NCBI RefSeq assembly: GCF_011383005.1
Contig: NZ_CP049935.1
Coordinates: forward strand, 1,612,001-1,676,000
Direction: 5' to 3'
DNA length: 64,000 nt
Source: Phycicoccus sp. HDW14
GTDB lineage: Bacteria > Actinomycetota > Actinomycetes > Actinomycetales > Dermatophilaceae
Shown: piece by piece, positions 44,057 through 55,077 of the stretch
Layout of the letters: each line of letters begins with the position of its first letter
Position numbering within the stretch: the stretch's first letter is position 1
Made by a program: the position numbers and the translations under genes
The notes under the pieces: generated by a model
What the model saw: only the letters and a program-made list of their open reading frames with translations
Told to the model about the DNA's origin: nothing
Database searches by the model: none

Positions 44057-46840
44057 GTGGCCCTCCACGAAGACGTCGGTCCGATCCTCAACGGCATCCC
44101 GACGCACCTGCCGGACATCGACCCGACCGAGACCGACGAGTGGCTCGACAGCCTCGACGCGGTCATCGACGGACCGGGCCGGATGCGTGCGCGCTACCTC
44201 ATGCTGCGCCTCCTCGAGCGGGCCCGCGCCATGCAGGTGGGCGTGCCGTCGCTGACGACGACCGACTACGTCAACACGATCAGCCCCGAGCAGGAGCCGT
44301 GGTTCCCGGGCGACGAGGACGTCGAGCGCCGCTTCCGCGCCCTGCTGCGCTGGAACGCCGCGATGGTCGTGCACCGCGCACAGAAGCCCGGCATCGGCGT
44401 CGGGGGGCACATCTCCACCTACGCGTCGGCCGCGACGCTCTACGAGGTGGGGATGAACCACTTCTTCCGCGGCAAGGACCACCCCGGCGGCGGCGACCAC
44501 ATCTTCTTCCAGGGCCACGCCTCCCCCGGCATGTACGCCCGGGCCTTCCTCGAGGGCCGGATCAGCGAGGACCGCCTCGACGGGTTCCGGCAGGAGCACA
44601 GCCACATCGTCGACGGCGAGCCGCTCGCCCTGCCGAGCTACCCGCACCCGCGGCTCATGCCCGACTTCTGGGAGTTCCCGACGGTGTCGATGGGCCTGGG
44701 CCCGATGAACGCCATCCACCAGGCGCAGTTCGACAAGTACCTCCACAACCGGGGCATCAAGGACACCAGCCAGCAGCACACCTGGGCCTTCCTCGGCGAC
44801 GGCGAGATGGACGAGCCCGAGTCGCGCGGCCTGCTCCAGCTGGCCGCCCAGGAGGAGCTCGACAACCTCACCTTCGTCGTCAACTGCAACCTCCAGCGGC
44901 TCGACGGCCCGGTGCGCGGCAACGGCAAGATCGTCCAGGAGCTCGAGGCCTTCTTCCGGGGTGCGGGCTGGAACGTCATCAAGGTCGTCTGGGGCCGCGG
45001 CTGGGACCCGCTGCTCGCGGCCGACGGCGACGGTGCCCTCGTCCACCTCATGAACTCCACGTCGGACGGCGACTACCAGACCTTCCGGGCCAACGACGGC
45101 AAGTACGTCCGCGACCACTTCTTCGACCGCGACCCGCGCACGCGCAAGCTCGTCGAGGACTGGTCCGACGAGGACATCTGGTGGAAGCTCAAGCGCGGCG
45201 GCCACGACTACCGCAAGGTCTACGCGGCCTACAAGGCGGCGATGGGCCACACCGGCCAGCCGACCGTCGTCCTCGCGAAGACGATCAAGGGCTACGGCCT
45301 GGGCCAGAGCTTCGCCGGGCGCAACGCGACCCACCAGATGAAGAAGCTCACCCTCGACGACCTGAAGAACCTGCGCGACAGCCTCGGCATCCCCGTCGAC
45401 GACGCCCGGCTCGAGAAGGACCCGTACAACGCGCCGTACTTCCACCCCGGCGCCGACGACGAGGTCATCCAGTACGCGCTCGAGCGGCGGCGCAAGCTCG
45501 GCGGCGGTCTGCCGGAGCGGCGTTCGAAGCACATCCCCATCCACCTGCCCGACGGCTCGGCCTACGCGCAGGTGAAGAAGGGCTCGGGCAAGCAGGAGGT
45601 CGCCACGACGATGGCGTTCGTCCGGCTGCTCAAGGACCTCATGCGCGACAAGGAGTTCGGCAGCCGGATCGTGCCGATCATCCCCGACGAGGCCCGCACC
45701 TTCGGGATGGACAGCTTCTTCTCGACGATCAAGATCTACAACCCGCACGGCCAGCGCTACACGCCGGTCGACGCCGAGCTGATGCTCGCCTACCGCGAGG
45801 CGACCGACGGCCAGATCCTGCACCTCGGCATCAACGAGGGCGGGTCGATGGCGGCCTTCACGGCGGTCGGGTCGAGCTACGCCACGCACGGCGAGCCGAT
45901 GATCCCGATCTACGTCTTCTACTCGATGTTCGGGTTCCAGCGCACCGGCGACTCCATCTGGGCGGCCGCCGACCAGATGACCCGCGGCTTCCTCATCGGG
46001 GCCACGGCCGGCCGCACCACGCTCACCGGCGAGGGCCTGCAGCACGCCGACGGGCACAGCCCGCTGCTCGCGTCGACGAACCCGGCCGTCGTGCACTACG
46101 ACCCGGCGTTCGCCTTCGAGATCGCGCACATCGTGCAGGACGGCCTGCACCGCATGTACGGCACCGACGACTCGCTCACCGACACCGAGCGCAACGTCAT
46201 CTACTACCTCACGGTCTACAACGAGCCGATGCGCCAGCCGGCCGAGCCCGAGGGCCTCGACCGTGAAGGCGTCATCAAGGGCATGTACCTGTACGCCGAG
46301 GGGTCGACCGAGGGCCTGCCCGAGGATGCACCCCGCGTGCAGCTGCTCGCCTCCGGCGTCGGGATGCCGTGGGCGCTCGAGGCCCAGGACCTGCTGCGCA
46401 ACGACTGGCACGTCGCCGCCGACGTCTGGTCGGTGACGTCCTGGAACGAGCTGCGGCGCGACGGGCTGCGCTGCGACGAGGCCGCCTTCCTCCACCCGGA
46501 GGCCGAGGCGCCGGTGCCGTGGGTGACGCAGAAGCTGCGTGACCGCCAGGGCCCCGTCGTCGCCGTGTCCGACTACATGCGGGCGGTCCAGGACCAGATC
46601 CGCCAGTGGGTGCCCGGCGACTTCTCCTCGCTCGGCGCCGACGGCTTCGGGTTCTCCGACACCCGTCCCGCCGCCCGCCGGTACTTCCACATCGACGGTC
46701 CGTCGATGGCGGTGCGCGCCCTCCAGGCGCTCGCCGACCGCGGCGAGGTCGAGCGGTCGGTGCCCCTCGAGGCCGCCCGCCGCTACCGGCTGCACGACGT
46801 GACGGCCGGCGCCTCGGGCAACGCGGGCGGCGAGAGCTGA
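44057..46840 (+). CDS. aceE: Pyruvate dehydrogenase E1 component, homodimeric
   Basis: Decarboxylates pyruvate with thiamine diphosphate and acetylates the E2 lipoyl group. The 927-residue protein has the ThDP motif from [14 protein letters not shown] to [35 protein letters not shown], and the C-terminal transketolase-like part [23 protein letters not shown] 44057 is chosen because AAAGGA lies 7 nt upstream; GTG 44051 leaves only 1 nt. Linkage to fasR and the fab genes is conserved in Actinobacteria and fits its role as a supplier of acetyl-CoA. Confidence 0.96.
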   Translation: MALHEDVGPILNGIPTHLPDIDPTETDEWLDSLDAVIDGPGRMRARYLMLRLLERARAMQVGVPSLTTTDYVNTISPEQEPWFPGDEDVERRFRALLRWNAAMVVHRAQKPGIGVGGHISTYASAATLYEVGMNHFFRGKDHPGGGDHIFFQGHASPGMYARAFLEGRISEDRLDGFRQEHSHIVDGEPLALPSYPHPRLMPDFWEFPTVSMGLGPMNAIHQAQFDKYLHNRGIKDTSQQHTWAFLGDGEMDEPESRGLLQLAAQEELDNLTFVVNCNLQRLDGPVRGNGKIVQELEAFFRGAGWNVIKVVWGRGWDPLLAADGDGALVHLMNSTSDGDYQTFRANDGKYVRDHFFDRDPRTRKLVEDWSDEDIWWKLKRGGHDYRKVYAAYKAAMGHTGQPTVVLAKTIKGYGLGQSFAGRNATHQMKKLTLDDLKNLRDSLGIPVDDARLEKDPYNAPYFHPGADDEVIQYALERRRKLGGGLPERRSKHIPIHLPDGSAYAQVKKGSGKQEVATTMAFVRLLKDLMRDKEFGSRIVPIIPDEARTFGMDSFFSTIKIYNPHGQRYTPVDAELMLAYREATDGQILHLGINEGGSMAAFTAVGSSYATHGEPMIPIYVFYSMFGFQRTGDSIWAAADQMTRGFLIGATAGRTTLTGEGLQHADGHSPLLASTNPAVVHYDPAFAFEIAHIVQDGLHRMYGTDDSLTDTERNVIYYLTVYNEPMRQPAEPEGLDREGVIKGMYLYAEGSTEGLPEDAPRVQLLASGVGMPWALEAQDLLRNDWHVAADVWSVTSWNELRRDGLRCDEAAFLHPEAEAPVPWVTQKLRDRQGPVVAVSDYMRAVQDQIRQWVPGDFSSLGADGFGFSDTRPAARRYFHIDGPSMAVRALQALADRGEVERSVPLEAARRYRLHDVTAGASGNAGGES

Positions 46841-46875
46841 CCCCCGCCCCACCCACCCGACCCGTCGAGTGAACA

Positions 46876-46913
46876 GAACACGCCGTGTGCGCACCGTCGC
46901 ACACGGCGTGTTC
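46876..46913 (+). terminator. Strong terminator hairpin after aceE
   Basis: GAACACGCCGTGTGCG (46876-46891) pairs perfectly over 16 bp with its complement at 46898-46913; the loop is CACCGT. The sequence TCTACTCT follows. It lies 36 nt after the aceE stop. Confidence 0.75.
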
Positions 46914-46915
46914 TC

Positions 46916-46930
46916 TACTCTCGACGGATG
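46916..46930 (+). promoter_or_regulatory. -10 box and short leaderless upstream ORF before the MTH1187 gene
   Basis: TACTCT (46916-46921) lies 6 nt before an ATG at 46928. That ATG opens an 8-codon ORF whose TGA overlaps the ATG of the next gene (ATGA). The GAGGAG ribosome-binding site of the next gene lies inside the small ORF. Confidence 0.4.
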
Positions 46931-46950
46931 AGCACCCGAGGAGCCGCCCG

Positions 46951-47253
46951 ATGATCGTCGCGTTCAGCATCGCCCCCGCGAGCCCGGACGACACCGGCTC
47001 GTACGCCGAGGCCGTCGCCGAGGCGGTCGGCATCGTCCGGGCCTCCGGGCTGCCGCACGAGACGAACTCGATGTTCACCAACCTCGAGGGCGAGTGGGAC
47101 GAGGTGATCGGCGTGCTCAAGCAGTGCGTCGACGCGATGACCGCCCGCCACCCGCGGGTCTCGCTCGTCGTCAAGGCCGACATCCGGCCCGGGCACACCG
47201 GGATGCTCGAGTCGAAGGTCCGGCGCATCGACGAGGTGCTCGGCGAGGCCTGA
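46951..47253 (+). CDS. MTH1187-type thiamine-binding protein
   Basis: A 100-residue protein of the MTH1187/YkoF superfamily (DUF77) with a ferredoxin-like fold: MIVAFSIAPASPDDTGSYAE, SGLPHETNSMFTNLEGEWDE and HPRVSLVVKADIRPGHTGML. YkoF-type members bind thiamine. GAGGAG lies 7 nt before the ATG. It stands alone between aceE and argG. Confidence 0.88.
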   Translation: MIVAFSIAPASPDDTGSYAEAVAEAVGIVRASGLPHETNSMFTNLEGEWDEVIGVLKQCVDAMTARHPRVSLVVKADIRPGHTGMLESKVRRIDEVLGEA

Positions 47254-48762
<1,509 letters not shown>

Positions 48763-48793
48763 CCGGCGTGGCGACCGCGCCGCGTTCCCGAGG

Positions 48794-48817
48794 TCGAGCC
48801 CGCTGCAGCAGGCTCGA
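48794..48817 (+). terminator. Possible argG terminator hairpin
   Basis: TCGAGCC (48794-48800) pairs with GGCTCGA (48811-48817); an inner GCTG/CAGC pair extends it past one mismatch. It lies 31 nt after the argG stop and has no U-tract. Confidence 0.4.
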
Positions 48818-48869
48818 TGACCGGCAGGCGGCTCGTGGGCGGCGACTCGGCTTGTCCGGGCTGCACAAA

Positions 48870-48875
48870 TAGACT
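48870..48875 (+). promoter_or_regulatory. -10 box of leaderless fasR promoter
   Basis: TAGACT, then CCGGGG (6 nt), then ATG 48882. The same hexamer is seen before hisC, hisD and map. Confidence 0.55.
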
Positions 48876-48881
48876 CCGGGG

Positions 48882-50060
48882 ATGCCGACCGCCGTCTCCG
48901 CCGAGACCCGCGCCCGGGTCGCCCGCGCCGCCGGCGACCTCGGGGCCGCCGCGGTGCGCCAGATGGAGGCCGACCACGAGTGGTTCCGGGCGCTGTCGGC
49001 CGAGAACCGGTCGTGGGTGGGGCTCGTGGCCCAGGCCGGCATCAGCAGCTTCATCGACTGGTTCGGCGGCGACCAGCAGCGCCCGGCCGTCACGGCCGAC
49101 GTCTTCGGCACCGCGCCGCGCGAGCTGACCCGCTCGATCAGCCTCGCCCAGACCCTCGACCTCATCCGCACCGTCATCGGCGTCGTCGAGCGCGAGATCT
49201 CGGGCATCGCCGCCCCCGGCGACGGCGACCGGGCCCGGGAGGCCGTCCTGCGCTACAGCCGGGAGGTCGCCTTCGCCGCGGCCGAGGTCTACGCCGAGGC
49301 CGCCGAGGCCCGCGGCGCCTGGGACGCCCGGCTCGAGTCGCTCGTCGTCGACGCCGTCATCCGCGGCGAGGCCGACGACTCCATGCAGTCGCGCGCCGCC
49401 GCCCTCGGCTGGGGGGCGGTCAGCGGCGTGGCCGTCGTCGTCGGCTCCACCCCGCAGGGCGCCACCGGGGCGGTCATCGGCGAGCTGCACCGCACGGCCC
49501 GGCGCACCGGGGTCGAGCTGCTCGTCGCCATCCACGGCCCGCGGGTCGTCTGCATCGGCGGCGGGGTGAAGGACCCGATGTCCCTCGCCGGGACCCTCGA
49601 CCCGCACCTCGGCGACGGCCCGCTGGTCGTCGGGCCCACGGTGCCGCACCTGTTCGCCGCCGGCCGCAGCGCCCGGGCCGCGATCTCCGGCCACACCGCG
49701 GCACCAGCGTGGCCGGGCGCGCCGCGGCCGGTCCTCGCCGACGACCTGCTCGCCGAGCGGGCGCTGCTCGGCGACCTGCCCGCGCGCAACGCCCTGACCG
49801 CCCGGATCATCCGTCCGCTCGCCGAGGCCAGCGGCGGCTCGCTGCTCGAGACCGCGCAGGCCTGGCTCGACGGCGGGCTCGGCGTCGAGGGCACCGCCCG
49901 GGCGCTCATCGTCCACGCGAACACCGTGCGCTACCGGCTCGCCGGCATCGCGAAGGCCACCGGCTACGACCTCACCGACCCCCACGACGCCCAGACCGTG
50001 CGGCTGGCCCTGGCGCTGCACCGCCTCGGCCCCGTGACGCGCACCACGCCGCGCCCCTGA
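48882..50060 (+). CDS. fasR: PucR-type transcriptional regulator of fatty-acid genes (FasR-like)
   Basis: A 392-residue regulator. The N-terminal half is a helical sensor region (ENRSWVGLVAQAGISSFIDW; REVAFAAAEVYAEAAEARGA), the middle is a nucleotide-cyclase-like GGDEF-related fold, and the C-terminal PucR HTH is LLETAQAWLDGGLGVEGTAR with ALIVHANTVRYRLAGIAKAT. In Streptomyces and mycobacteria the gene in this place activates the fab/fas operon in response to acyl-CoA. Its position directly before fabD supports the same job here. Confidence 0.88.
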   Translation: MPTAVSAETRARVARAAGDLGAAAVRQMEADHEWFRALSAENRSWVGLVAQAGISSFIDWFGGDQQRPAVTADVFGTAPRELTRSISLAQTLDLIRTVIGVVEREISGIAAPGDGDRAREAVLRYSREVAFAAAEVYAEAAEARGAWDARLESLVVDAVIRGEADDSMQSRAAALGWGAVSGVAVVVGSTPQGATGAVIGELHRTARRTGVELLVAIHGPRVVCIGGGVKDPMSLAGTLDPHLGDGPLVVGPTVPHLFAAGRSARAAISGHTAAPAWPGAPRPVLADDLLAERALLGDLPARNALTARIIRPLAEASGGSLLETAQAWLDGGLGVEGTARALIVHANTVRYRLAGIAKATGYDLTDPHDAQTVRLALALHRLGPVTRTTPRP

Positions 50061-50071
50061 TCCGTGCGGGA

Positions 50072-50091
50072 TTTGTGGACATCCTCCAAAA
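50072..50091 (+). promoter_or_regulatory. Candidate FasR operator upstream of fabD
   Basis: TTTGTGGA (50072-50079) and TCCAAAA (50085-50091) form an imperfect inverted repeat in an AT-rich island within very GC-rich DNA, 65 nt before the fabD start. Position and symmetry fit an activator site; no experimental motif was compared. Confidence 0.45.
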
Positions 50092-50155
50092 CGGGTGCCC
50101 GAGGTTCGTCCCCCCTCGTCACGAAACGGTCACGGCCTCGCGACAGGCTGGGACC

Positions 50156-51070
50156 GTGATCGTCATCGTCTGTCCCGGCCAGGGCTCGCAGACCCCGGGG
50201 TTCCTCGCCCCGTGGCTCGAGCTGCCCGGCGCGCGTGAGCACCTCACCGCCCTCTCCGACGCCGCGGGGGTCGACCTCGTCGCCCACGGCACCACCTCGG
50301 ACGAGGACACGATCAAGGACACCGCCGTCGCGCAGCCGCTGCTCGTCGGTGCCGGCCTGCTCGCCCTGCGCGCCCTCGGCGACCACGCCGCCCCCGGAGC
50401 CCTGGCGGGCCACTCGGTCGGCGAGATCACCGCGGCCGCTGCGGCGGGCGTCCTCGCCGAGGACGACGCGATGCGCCTCGTCGCGCTGCGCGGACGGGCC
50501 ATGGCCGAGGCCAGCGCCGCGACCCCCACGGGCATGAGCGCGGTGCTCGGCGGCGACCCCGACGACGTCCTCGCGACCCTCGAGCGCCACGACCTCACGC
50601 CGGCCAACGTCAACGGTGCCGGCCAGGTCGTCGCCGCCGGCGCACTGCCCGCCCTCGCCGCCCTCGCCGAGGACCCGCCGGCCAAGGCGCGCGTCATCCC
50701 CCTCAAGGTGGCCGGCGCGTTCCACACCCACTACATGTCCCCCGCCGTCGACGCGCTGAGCGCGGCCGCCGCCGGGAGCGACGTCTCCGACCCGGGCGTC
50801 ACCCTCGTGTCGAACCGCGACGGCGCCACGGTCACCGACGGCCGCGAGGCCCTCGACCGGATCGTCGCCCAGGTGTCGAACCCCGTGCGCTGGGACCTGT
50901 GCATGGAGCGCTTCGCCGCGCTGGGGGTCACCGGCATCATCGAGCTGCCGCCCGCCGGCACGCTCGTCGGGCTCGCCAAGCGCGCCCTCAAGGGCGTCGA
51001 GCTCCTCGCGGTGAAGACACCCGACGACCTCGACGCCGCCCGCACCCTCCTCGAGGAGCACTCCGCATGA
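50156..51070 (+). CDS. fabD: Malonyl-CoA:ACP transacylase
   Basis: Loads malonate onto acyl carrier protein. The 304-residue protein starts VIVIVCPGQGSQTPGFLAPW (GTG 50156) and has the nucleophile Ser in GALAGHSVGEITAAAAAGVL, LRGRAMAEASAATPTGMSAV and the catalytic His in VAGAFHTHYMSPAVD. A CAGGCT box lies 6 nt before GTG with no ribosome-binding site. The stop overlaps the fabH ATG (ATGA). It is the first gene of fabD-fabH-acpP-fabF. Confidence 0.95.
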   Translation: MIVIVCPGQGSQTPGFLAPWLELPGAREHLTALSDAAGVDLVAHGTTSDEDTIKDTAVAQPLLVGAGLLALRALGDHAAPGALAGHSVGEITAAAAAGVLAEDDAMRLVALRGRAMAEASAATPTGMSAVLGGDPDDVLATLERHDLTPANVNGAGQVVAAGALPALAALAEDPPAKARVIPLKVAGAFHTHYMSPAVDALSAAAAGSDVSDPGVTLVSNRDGATVTDGREALDRIVAQVSNPVRWDLCMERFAALGVTGIIELPPAGTLVGLAKRALKGVELLAVKTPDDLDAARTLLEEHSA

Positions 51071-52079
51071 CCGTCACCCCAAGGGCACCGGGCACCTGAC
51101 CGCCGGCCCGGTCACCAACTCCCGGATCAGCGGCGTCGGTGGCTACCGACCGCGCCGGGTCGTGCCCAACAGCGAGATCGTCGACCGCATCGACTCCTCC
51201 GACGAGTGGATCCGCGAGCGTTCGGGCATCATCGAGCGGCGCTTCGCCGGCGAGGGCGAGTCGGTCATCGACATGTCCGTCTTCGCCGCCACGCCGGCCC
51301 TCGAGATGGCCGGCGTCGCCCCCGAGGACCTCGACGCCGTCCTCGTCGCGACGGTCAGCTGGCCGTACCAGACGCCCGCCGCCGCCCCGATGCTCGCCGA
51401 GCGCCTGGGCACCAAGGGCGCCGCGTTCGACATCTCGGCCGCGTGCGCCGGGTACTGCCACGGCATCTCGCTGGCCTCCGACATGGTGCGCACCGGCACG
51501 GCCCGCAACGTCCTCGTCGTCGGGGTCGAGCGGCTCTCCGACTTCACCTCGCTCGACGACCGCGGCACGGCGTTCATCTTCGCCGACGGCGCGGGGGCGG
51601 CGGTCGTCAGCCAGTCCGACACCGTGGGCATCGGCCCGACGGTGTGGGGCTCGGACGGCGCGCAGTGGGAAGCCATCTCGCAGACCGAGTCCTGGATCGA
51701 CGTCCACGAGAAGAAGCTCGGCTGGCCGCACATCGGCATGGCGGGGCAGACCGTCTTCCGCTGGGCGGTCTGGGGCATGGCGCCGGTGGCCCAGCAGGCA
51801 CTCGATGCGGCCGGCATCACCGCCGACCAGCTCGACGCGTTCATCCCGCACCAGGCCAACGTCCGCATCATCGACGCGATGGCCAAGAAGCTGGCGCTGC
51901 CGGCCGACCTGCCCATCGCCCGCGACATCGCCTACACCGGCAACACGTCCGCGGCGTCGGTCCCGCTGGCCATGGAGCGGATGGTGCGGCACGGTGAGAT
52001 CCCCAGCGGCGGGCTCGCCCTGCAGATCGGCTTCGGCGCCGGGCTGTCCTACGCGGCGCAGGTCGTCGTCATCCCCTGA
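51067..52079 (+). CDS. fabH: Beta-ketoacyl-ACP synthase III, frameshift at N-terminus as given
   Basis: Starts fatty-acid synthesis by condensing an acyl-CoA primer with malonyl-ACP. Catalytic residues are Cys in DISAACAGYCHGISLA, His in IPHQANVRIIDAMA and Asn in AYTGNTSAASVPLA. The expected start is ATG 51067, overlapping the fabD stop, giving MTVTPKGTGHLTAGPVTNSR. One C is missing from the run at 51077-51080, so the given frame from this ATG ends after 10 codons, and only a GTG at 51162 opens the body. Repaired length is 337 residues, normal for FabH. Confidence 0.92.
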
Positions 52080-52143
52080 CTCCCGTGGGCCCACGGGTCA
52101 CCCGGGCCGAGCAGCACCCCAACCCCCACCGAAGGAGAGCACC

Positions 52144-52389
52144 ATGGCAGACCAGCAGGAGATCCTCAGCGGCCTCGCGGAGATCGTCAACGAGGAGACC
52201 GGCCTGGACCCGGCCGAGGTCCAGATGGACAAGTCCTTCACCGACGACCTCGACATCGACTCGCTGTCGATGATGACCATCGTCGTCAACGCCGAGGAGA
52301 AGTTCGGCGTCCGCATCCCCGACGACGAGGTCAAGAACCTCGCCACGGTCGGCGACGCGGTCAACTTCATCCAGTCCAACCAGGGCTGA
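52144..52389 (+). CDS. acpP: Acyl carrier protein
   Basis: An 81-residue acidic carrier of growing acyl chains. The phosphopantetheine Ser lies in DDLDIDSLSMMTIVVNAEEK. GAAGGAGAGC precedes the ATG, one of the best ribosome-binding sites in the window, fitting the need for abundant ACP. Confidence 0.97.
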   Translation: MADQQEILSGLAEIVNEETGLDPAEVQMDKSFTDDLDIDSLSMMTIVVNAEEKFGVRIPDDEVKNLATVGDAVNFIQSNQG

Positions 52390-52396
52390 CCCCCGG

Positions 52397-52425
52397 GCGC
52401 GGCCTCCCCGACCGGGAGGCCGCGC
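52397..52425 (+). terminator. Hairpin between acpP and fabF, possible partial terminator
   Basis: GCGCGGCCTCCC (52397-52408) pairs perfectly over 12 bp with GGGAGGCCGCGC (52414-52425) around a 5-nt loop. It has no U-tract. It could reduce read-through into fabF or protect the 3' end of an acpP transcript. Confidence 0.55.
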
Positions 52426-52465
52426 CGGGCCACCACCCACGTCCCACGAGGAGCAAGAGCAACCC

Positions 52466-53707
52466 ATGAGCGAGCGTCGCGTCGTCGTCACCGGCCTCGG
52501 GGCCACCACGCCCCTGGGCGGCACCATCGCCGAGACCTGGGAGGGCATCCTCGCCGGCCGGTCCGGTGCCAAGCCCCTGCCCGAGGAGATGGTCGAGCGC
52601 TACGAGCTGCCGGTCCACTTCGCGTGCACCATCGCCCAGGACCCGCTCGAGGTCCTCACCAAGGTGCAGGTCCGCCGGATGGACCCCAGCGCCCAGTACG
52701 CGGTCATCGCGTCGCAGTCCGCGATGGAGGACGCCGGCTCCCCCGAGGTCGACCCCGAGCGGCTCGGCGTCGCGATCGGCACCGGCATCGGCGGTGTGTG
52801 GACCCTGCTCGACCAGTGGGACATCCTGCGCGAGAAGGGGCTTCGCCGCGTCTTCCCGCTCGCCGTGCCGATGCTCATGCCGAACACCTCGTCCGGCAAC
52901 GTGTCGCTGCTGCTCGGCGCCCGCGCCGGCGCGCACACCACCGTCTCGGCCTGCGCCTCCGGCGCGGAGTCGATGGGCACCGCCTACGACATGATCCGCG
53001 ACGGGCGCGCCGACGTCGTCGTGGCCGGTGGCACCGAGGCCGCCACGCACCCCATCTGCTTCGCCGGCTTCGCCCAGATGCAGGCCCTCTCGACCCGCAA
53101 CGACGACCCCGCCGCCGCGTCGCGTCCCTACGACACCGGCCGCGACGGCTTCGTCATGGGCGAGGGCGCGGCCGTCATGGTCCTCGAGGAGTACGAGCAC
53201 GCGAAGGCCCGCGGCGCGCGCATCTACGCCGAGTTCGCCTCGATCGGGATGTCCGCGGACGCCCACCACATCACCGCCCCCGAGCCCGAGGGCGCCGGAG
53301 CGTCGCGGGCGATGCGGGCCGCCGTCGAGCGGGCGGGCCTGTCCGACAGCGACATCGTGCACATCAACGCGCACGCGACCTCCACGCCGGTCGGCGACGT
53401 CGCCGAGGCCAACGCCATCCGGCGGGCCTTCGGGGCGGCGGCCGACTCGATGCCCGTCAGCGCGACCAAGTCGATGACCGGGCACCTGCTCGGCGCCGCG
53501 GGAGCCCTCGAGGGGCTGCTCACGGTGCTGGCCGTGCACCACCGCACCGCGCCGGCGGCCATCAACATCGACGACTTCGACCCGGCGATCGACCTCGACG
53601 TGATCCGTGGCGAGCACCGCACCCTGCCCGACGGGGACATCGCGGCGCTCAACAACTCCTTCGGGTTCGGCGGCCACAACGTCGCGCTCGTCGTCAAGAG
53701 CGTCTGA
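52466..53707 (+). CDS. fabF: Beta-ketoacyl-ACP synthase II
   Basis: Elongating condensing enzyme of type II fatty-acid synthesis. The 413-residue protein has catalytic Cys in AHTTVSACASGAESMGTAYD, His in HINAHATSTPVGDVAEANAI and Lys/His in VSATKSMTGHLLGAAGALEG, with the GFGGHN end (LNNSFGFGGHNVALVVKSV). AGGAGCAAGAGC precedes the ATG. It is the last gene of the fab operon. Confidence 0.96.
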   Translation: MSERRVVVTGLGATTPLGGTIAETWEGILAGRSGAKPLPEEMVERYELPVHFACTIAQDPLEVLTKVQVRRMDPSAQYAVIASQSAMEDAGSPEVDPERLGVAIGTGIGGVWTLLDQWDILREKGLRRVFPLAVPMLMPNTSSGNVSLLLGARAGAHTTVSACASGAESMGTAYDMIRDGRADVVVAGGTEAATHPICFAGFAQMQALSTRNDDPAAASRPYDTGRDGFVMGEGAAVMVLEEYEHAKARGARIYAEFASIGMSADAHHITAPEPEGAGASRAMRAAVERAGLSDSDIVHINAHATSTPVGDVAEANAIRRAFGAAADSMPVSATKSMTGHLLGAAGALEGLLTVLAVHHRTAPAAINIDDFDPAIDLDVIRGEHRTLPDGDIAALNNSFGFGGHNVALVVKSV

Positions 53708-53716
53708 GCCACCGGT

Positions 53717-53748
53717 CGGCCCGGTTCGCCTGCGGGCGGGCCGGGCCG
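53717..53748 (+). terminator. Possible fab-operon terminator hairpin
   Basis: CGGCCCGG (53717-53724) pairs with CCGGGCCG (53741-53748) around a 16-nt loop, 10 nt after the fabF stop and just before the next gene's -10 box. Confidence 0.4.
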
Positions 53749-53753
53749 CTGCG

Positions 53754-53759
53754 TACCCT
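53754..53759 (+). promoter_or_regulatory. -10 box of leaderless membrane-protein promoter
   Basis: TACCCT, then CCTCCC (6 nt), then GTG 53766. Confidence 0.5.
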
Positions 53760-53765
53760 CCTCCC

Positions 53766-54344
53766 GTGGACGGGGGTGAGCCGACGGCGCGCGGGGGACG
53801 GCGGGCGGAGACGTCGTACGTGAGCACGGACGCGGTCATCGCCCGAGAGGTCGCCGCCGTCGTGCGCGACGTCGAGGGGCGGCCGGGCTACTGGCGCCCG
53901 TTCCTGCTGCGGCACGCCGTCGTCACCCTGATCTTCCTCGCGGTCCTCGTCGGGCTCACGGTCGTCGGCCCCGCCGGAGCGGCCGGCCTGGCGCGGGGCA
54001 CGGCGTTCGGCCTCGTCCTCATGGCGGCGGTCACCGCGTTCGACGGGATGCAGCACCGGCGACGGCTGCGCCGGGCGCTGCGCATCCACCACCGCACCTC
54101 GTGCCCGCCGGGCACGGTCGTCCACGCGCTGTGGACCCTCGAGTACGTCCTCTTCCGGGTGCCGACCCACGAGGTGCGCCTCGAGCTGCGAACGGTCACC
54201 GCGGGACGCCACGACGGTGGGGTGCTGCGCCTCGACCAGGACGGGTCGGCCCCGTCGTGGGTCGTCCCCGACGAGCTGCTCGGGCAGGAGGCGCTGGCCA
54301 TCGTCCGCGACGCGCTCGGAACGCGGCTGCGCGAGGCGTTCTGA
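53766..54344 (+). CDS. Small membrane protein of unknown function
   Basis: A 192-residue product. A charged N-terminus (VDGGEPTARGGRRAETSYVS) leads into two transmembrane helices (HAVVTLIFLAVLVGLTVV; GTAFGLVLMAAVTAFDG), then a soluble domain rich in beta strands (VRLELRTVTAGRHDGGVLRL). I recognise no family. The GTG start is chosen from the 6-nt spacing to the TACCCT box; a GTG at 53821 is an alternative. Confidence 0.65.
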   Translation: MDGGEPTARGGRRAETSYVSTDAVIAREVAAVVRDVEGRPGYWRPFLLRHAVVTLIFLAVLVGLTVVGPAGAAGLARGTAFGLVLMAAVTAFDGMQHRRRLRRALRIHHRTSCPPGTVVHALWTLEYVLFRVPTHEVRLELRTVTAGRHDGGVLRLDQDGSAPSWVVPDELLGQEALAIVRDALGTRLREAF

Positions 54345-54362
54345 GGTCGGCGCCGGTGCCGG

Positions 54363-54878
54363 TCAGCCGACCTTGTGCAGCCAGCGGACGGGTGCGCCGT
54401 CGCCGGCGTAGCGGAAGGGCTCCAGCTCCTCGTCCCACTCGAGGCCGAGCAGCTCCTCGATCATCTCCTGCATCGCCTCGGAGCTGCCCTGGGCCAGGAC
54501 GACGACCTCGCGCAGGCGGTCCTCGTTGATGACGGCGTCGCCGCTGGCCGAGGTCCACGTGTGGTGGATGCCGAGGCGGGGCGTGTGCGACCAGCGCGAG
54601 CCGTCGCAGCCGGGGCTCGGCTCCTCGGTGACCTCGTAGCGCAGGTGGTCCCAGCCGCGCAGGGCCGAAGCGAGGCGGGCGCCGGCGCCGGACTCCCCCG
54701 CCCAGCTCAGCTCGGCACGGACCATCCCGGGGGCGGCCGGCTGGTCGGTCCACTGCACGCTGACGCGGGCGCCGAGGACTCCCTCGATCGCCCAGACCAC
54801 GTGCGGGCAGAGCGCCTTCGGCGTGGAGTGGATGTAGACCACTCCTCGCGTGGCGGTGCGCGGCATGGCGAACGACAT
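54363..54878 (-). CDS. DUF3145 family protein
   Basis: A 171-residue soluble actinobacterial protein of unknown function. It begins MSFAMPRTATRGVVYIHSTP and contains LCPHVVWAIEGVLGARVSVQ, GWDHLRYEVTEEPSPGCDGS and EMIEELLGLEWDEELEPFRY. It follows the fab operon in many Actinobacteria. AAGGAG lies 6 nt before ATG 54878, which is why this start is preferred over 54893. Confidence 0.88.
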   Translation of the reverse strand: MSFAMPRTATRGVVYIHSTPKALCPHVVWAIEGVLGARVSVQWTDQPAAPGMVRAELSWAGESGAGARLASALRGWDHLRYEVTEEPSPGCDGSRWSHTPRLGIHHTWTSASGDAVINEDRLREVVVLAQGSSEAMQEMIEELLGLEWDEELEPFRYAGDGAPVRWLHKVG

Positions 54879-55007
54879 CCTGGTCTCCTTCACGTGCGGT
54901 GGACGTCTTCCCCAACGCCAGTGCTCGTGACGGGACCGGTCGCGGCCGGTGGTGCAGCTGTGCAGGCGCGCTCGGCGCCGTTGTGCGTCACATCATGCAC
55001 CACGCAG

Positions 55008-55052
55008 CGCACCCGCACCAGTGACCACACGGATCACGTTGGTGCGGGTGCG
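55008..55052 (-). terminator. Terminator hairpin of the secreted Gly-rich protein gene
   Basis: CGCACCCGCACCA (55008-55020) pairs perfectly over 13 bp with TGGTGCGGGTGCG (55040-55052). It begins 25 nt after the stop of the gene at 55078-55644 on the minus strand. Confidence 0.55.
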
Positions 55053-55077
55053 TCGGGCCGGCTGGTGGGTCCTCCCG

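Noticed and set aside
40892..46894. 2000-residue open frame on the minus strand across fdhD and aceE
   Set aside because: Only its last part (40892-42484) is a real PH-domain protein; the rest is the antisense of aceE and fdhD.
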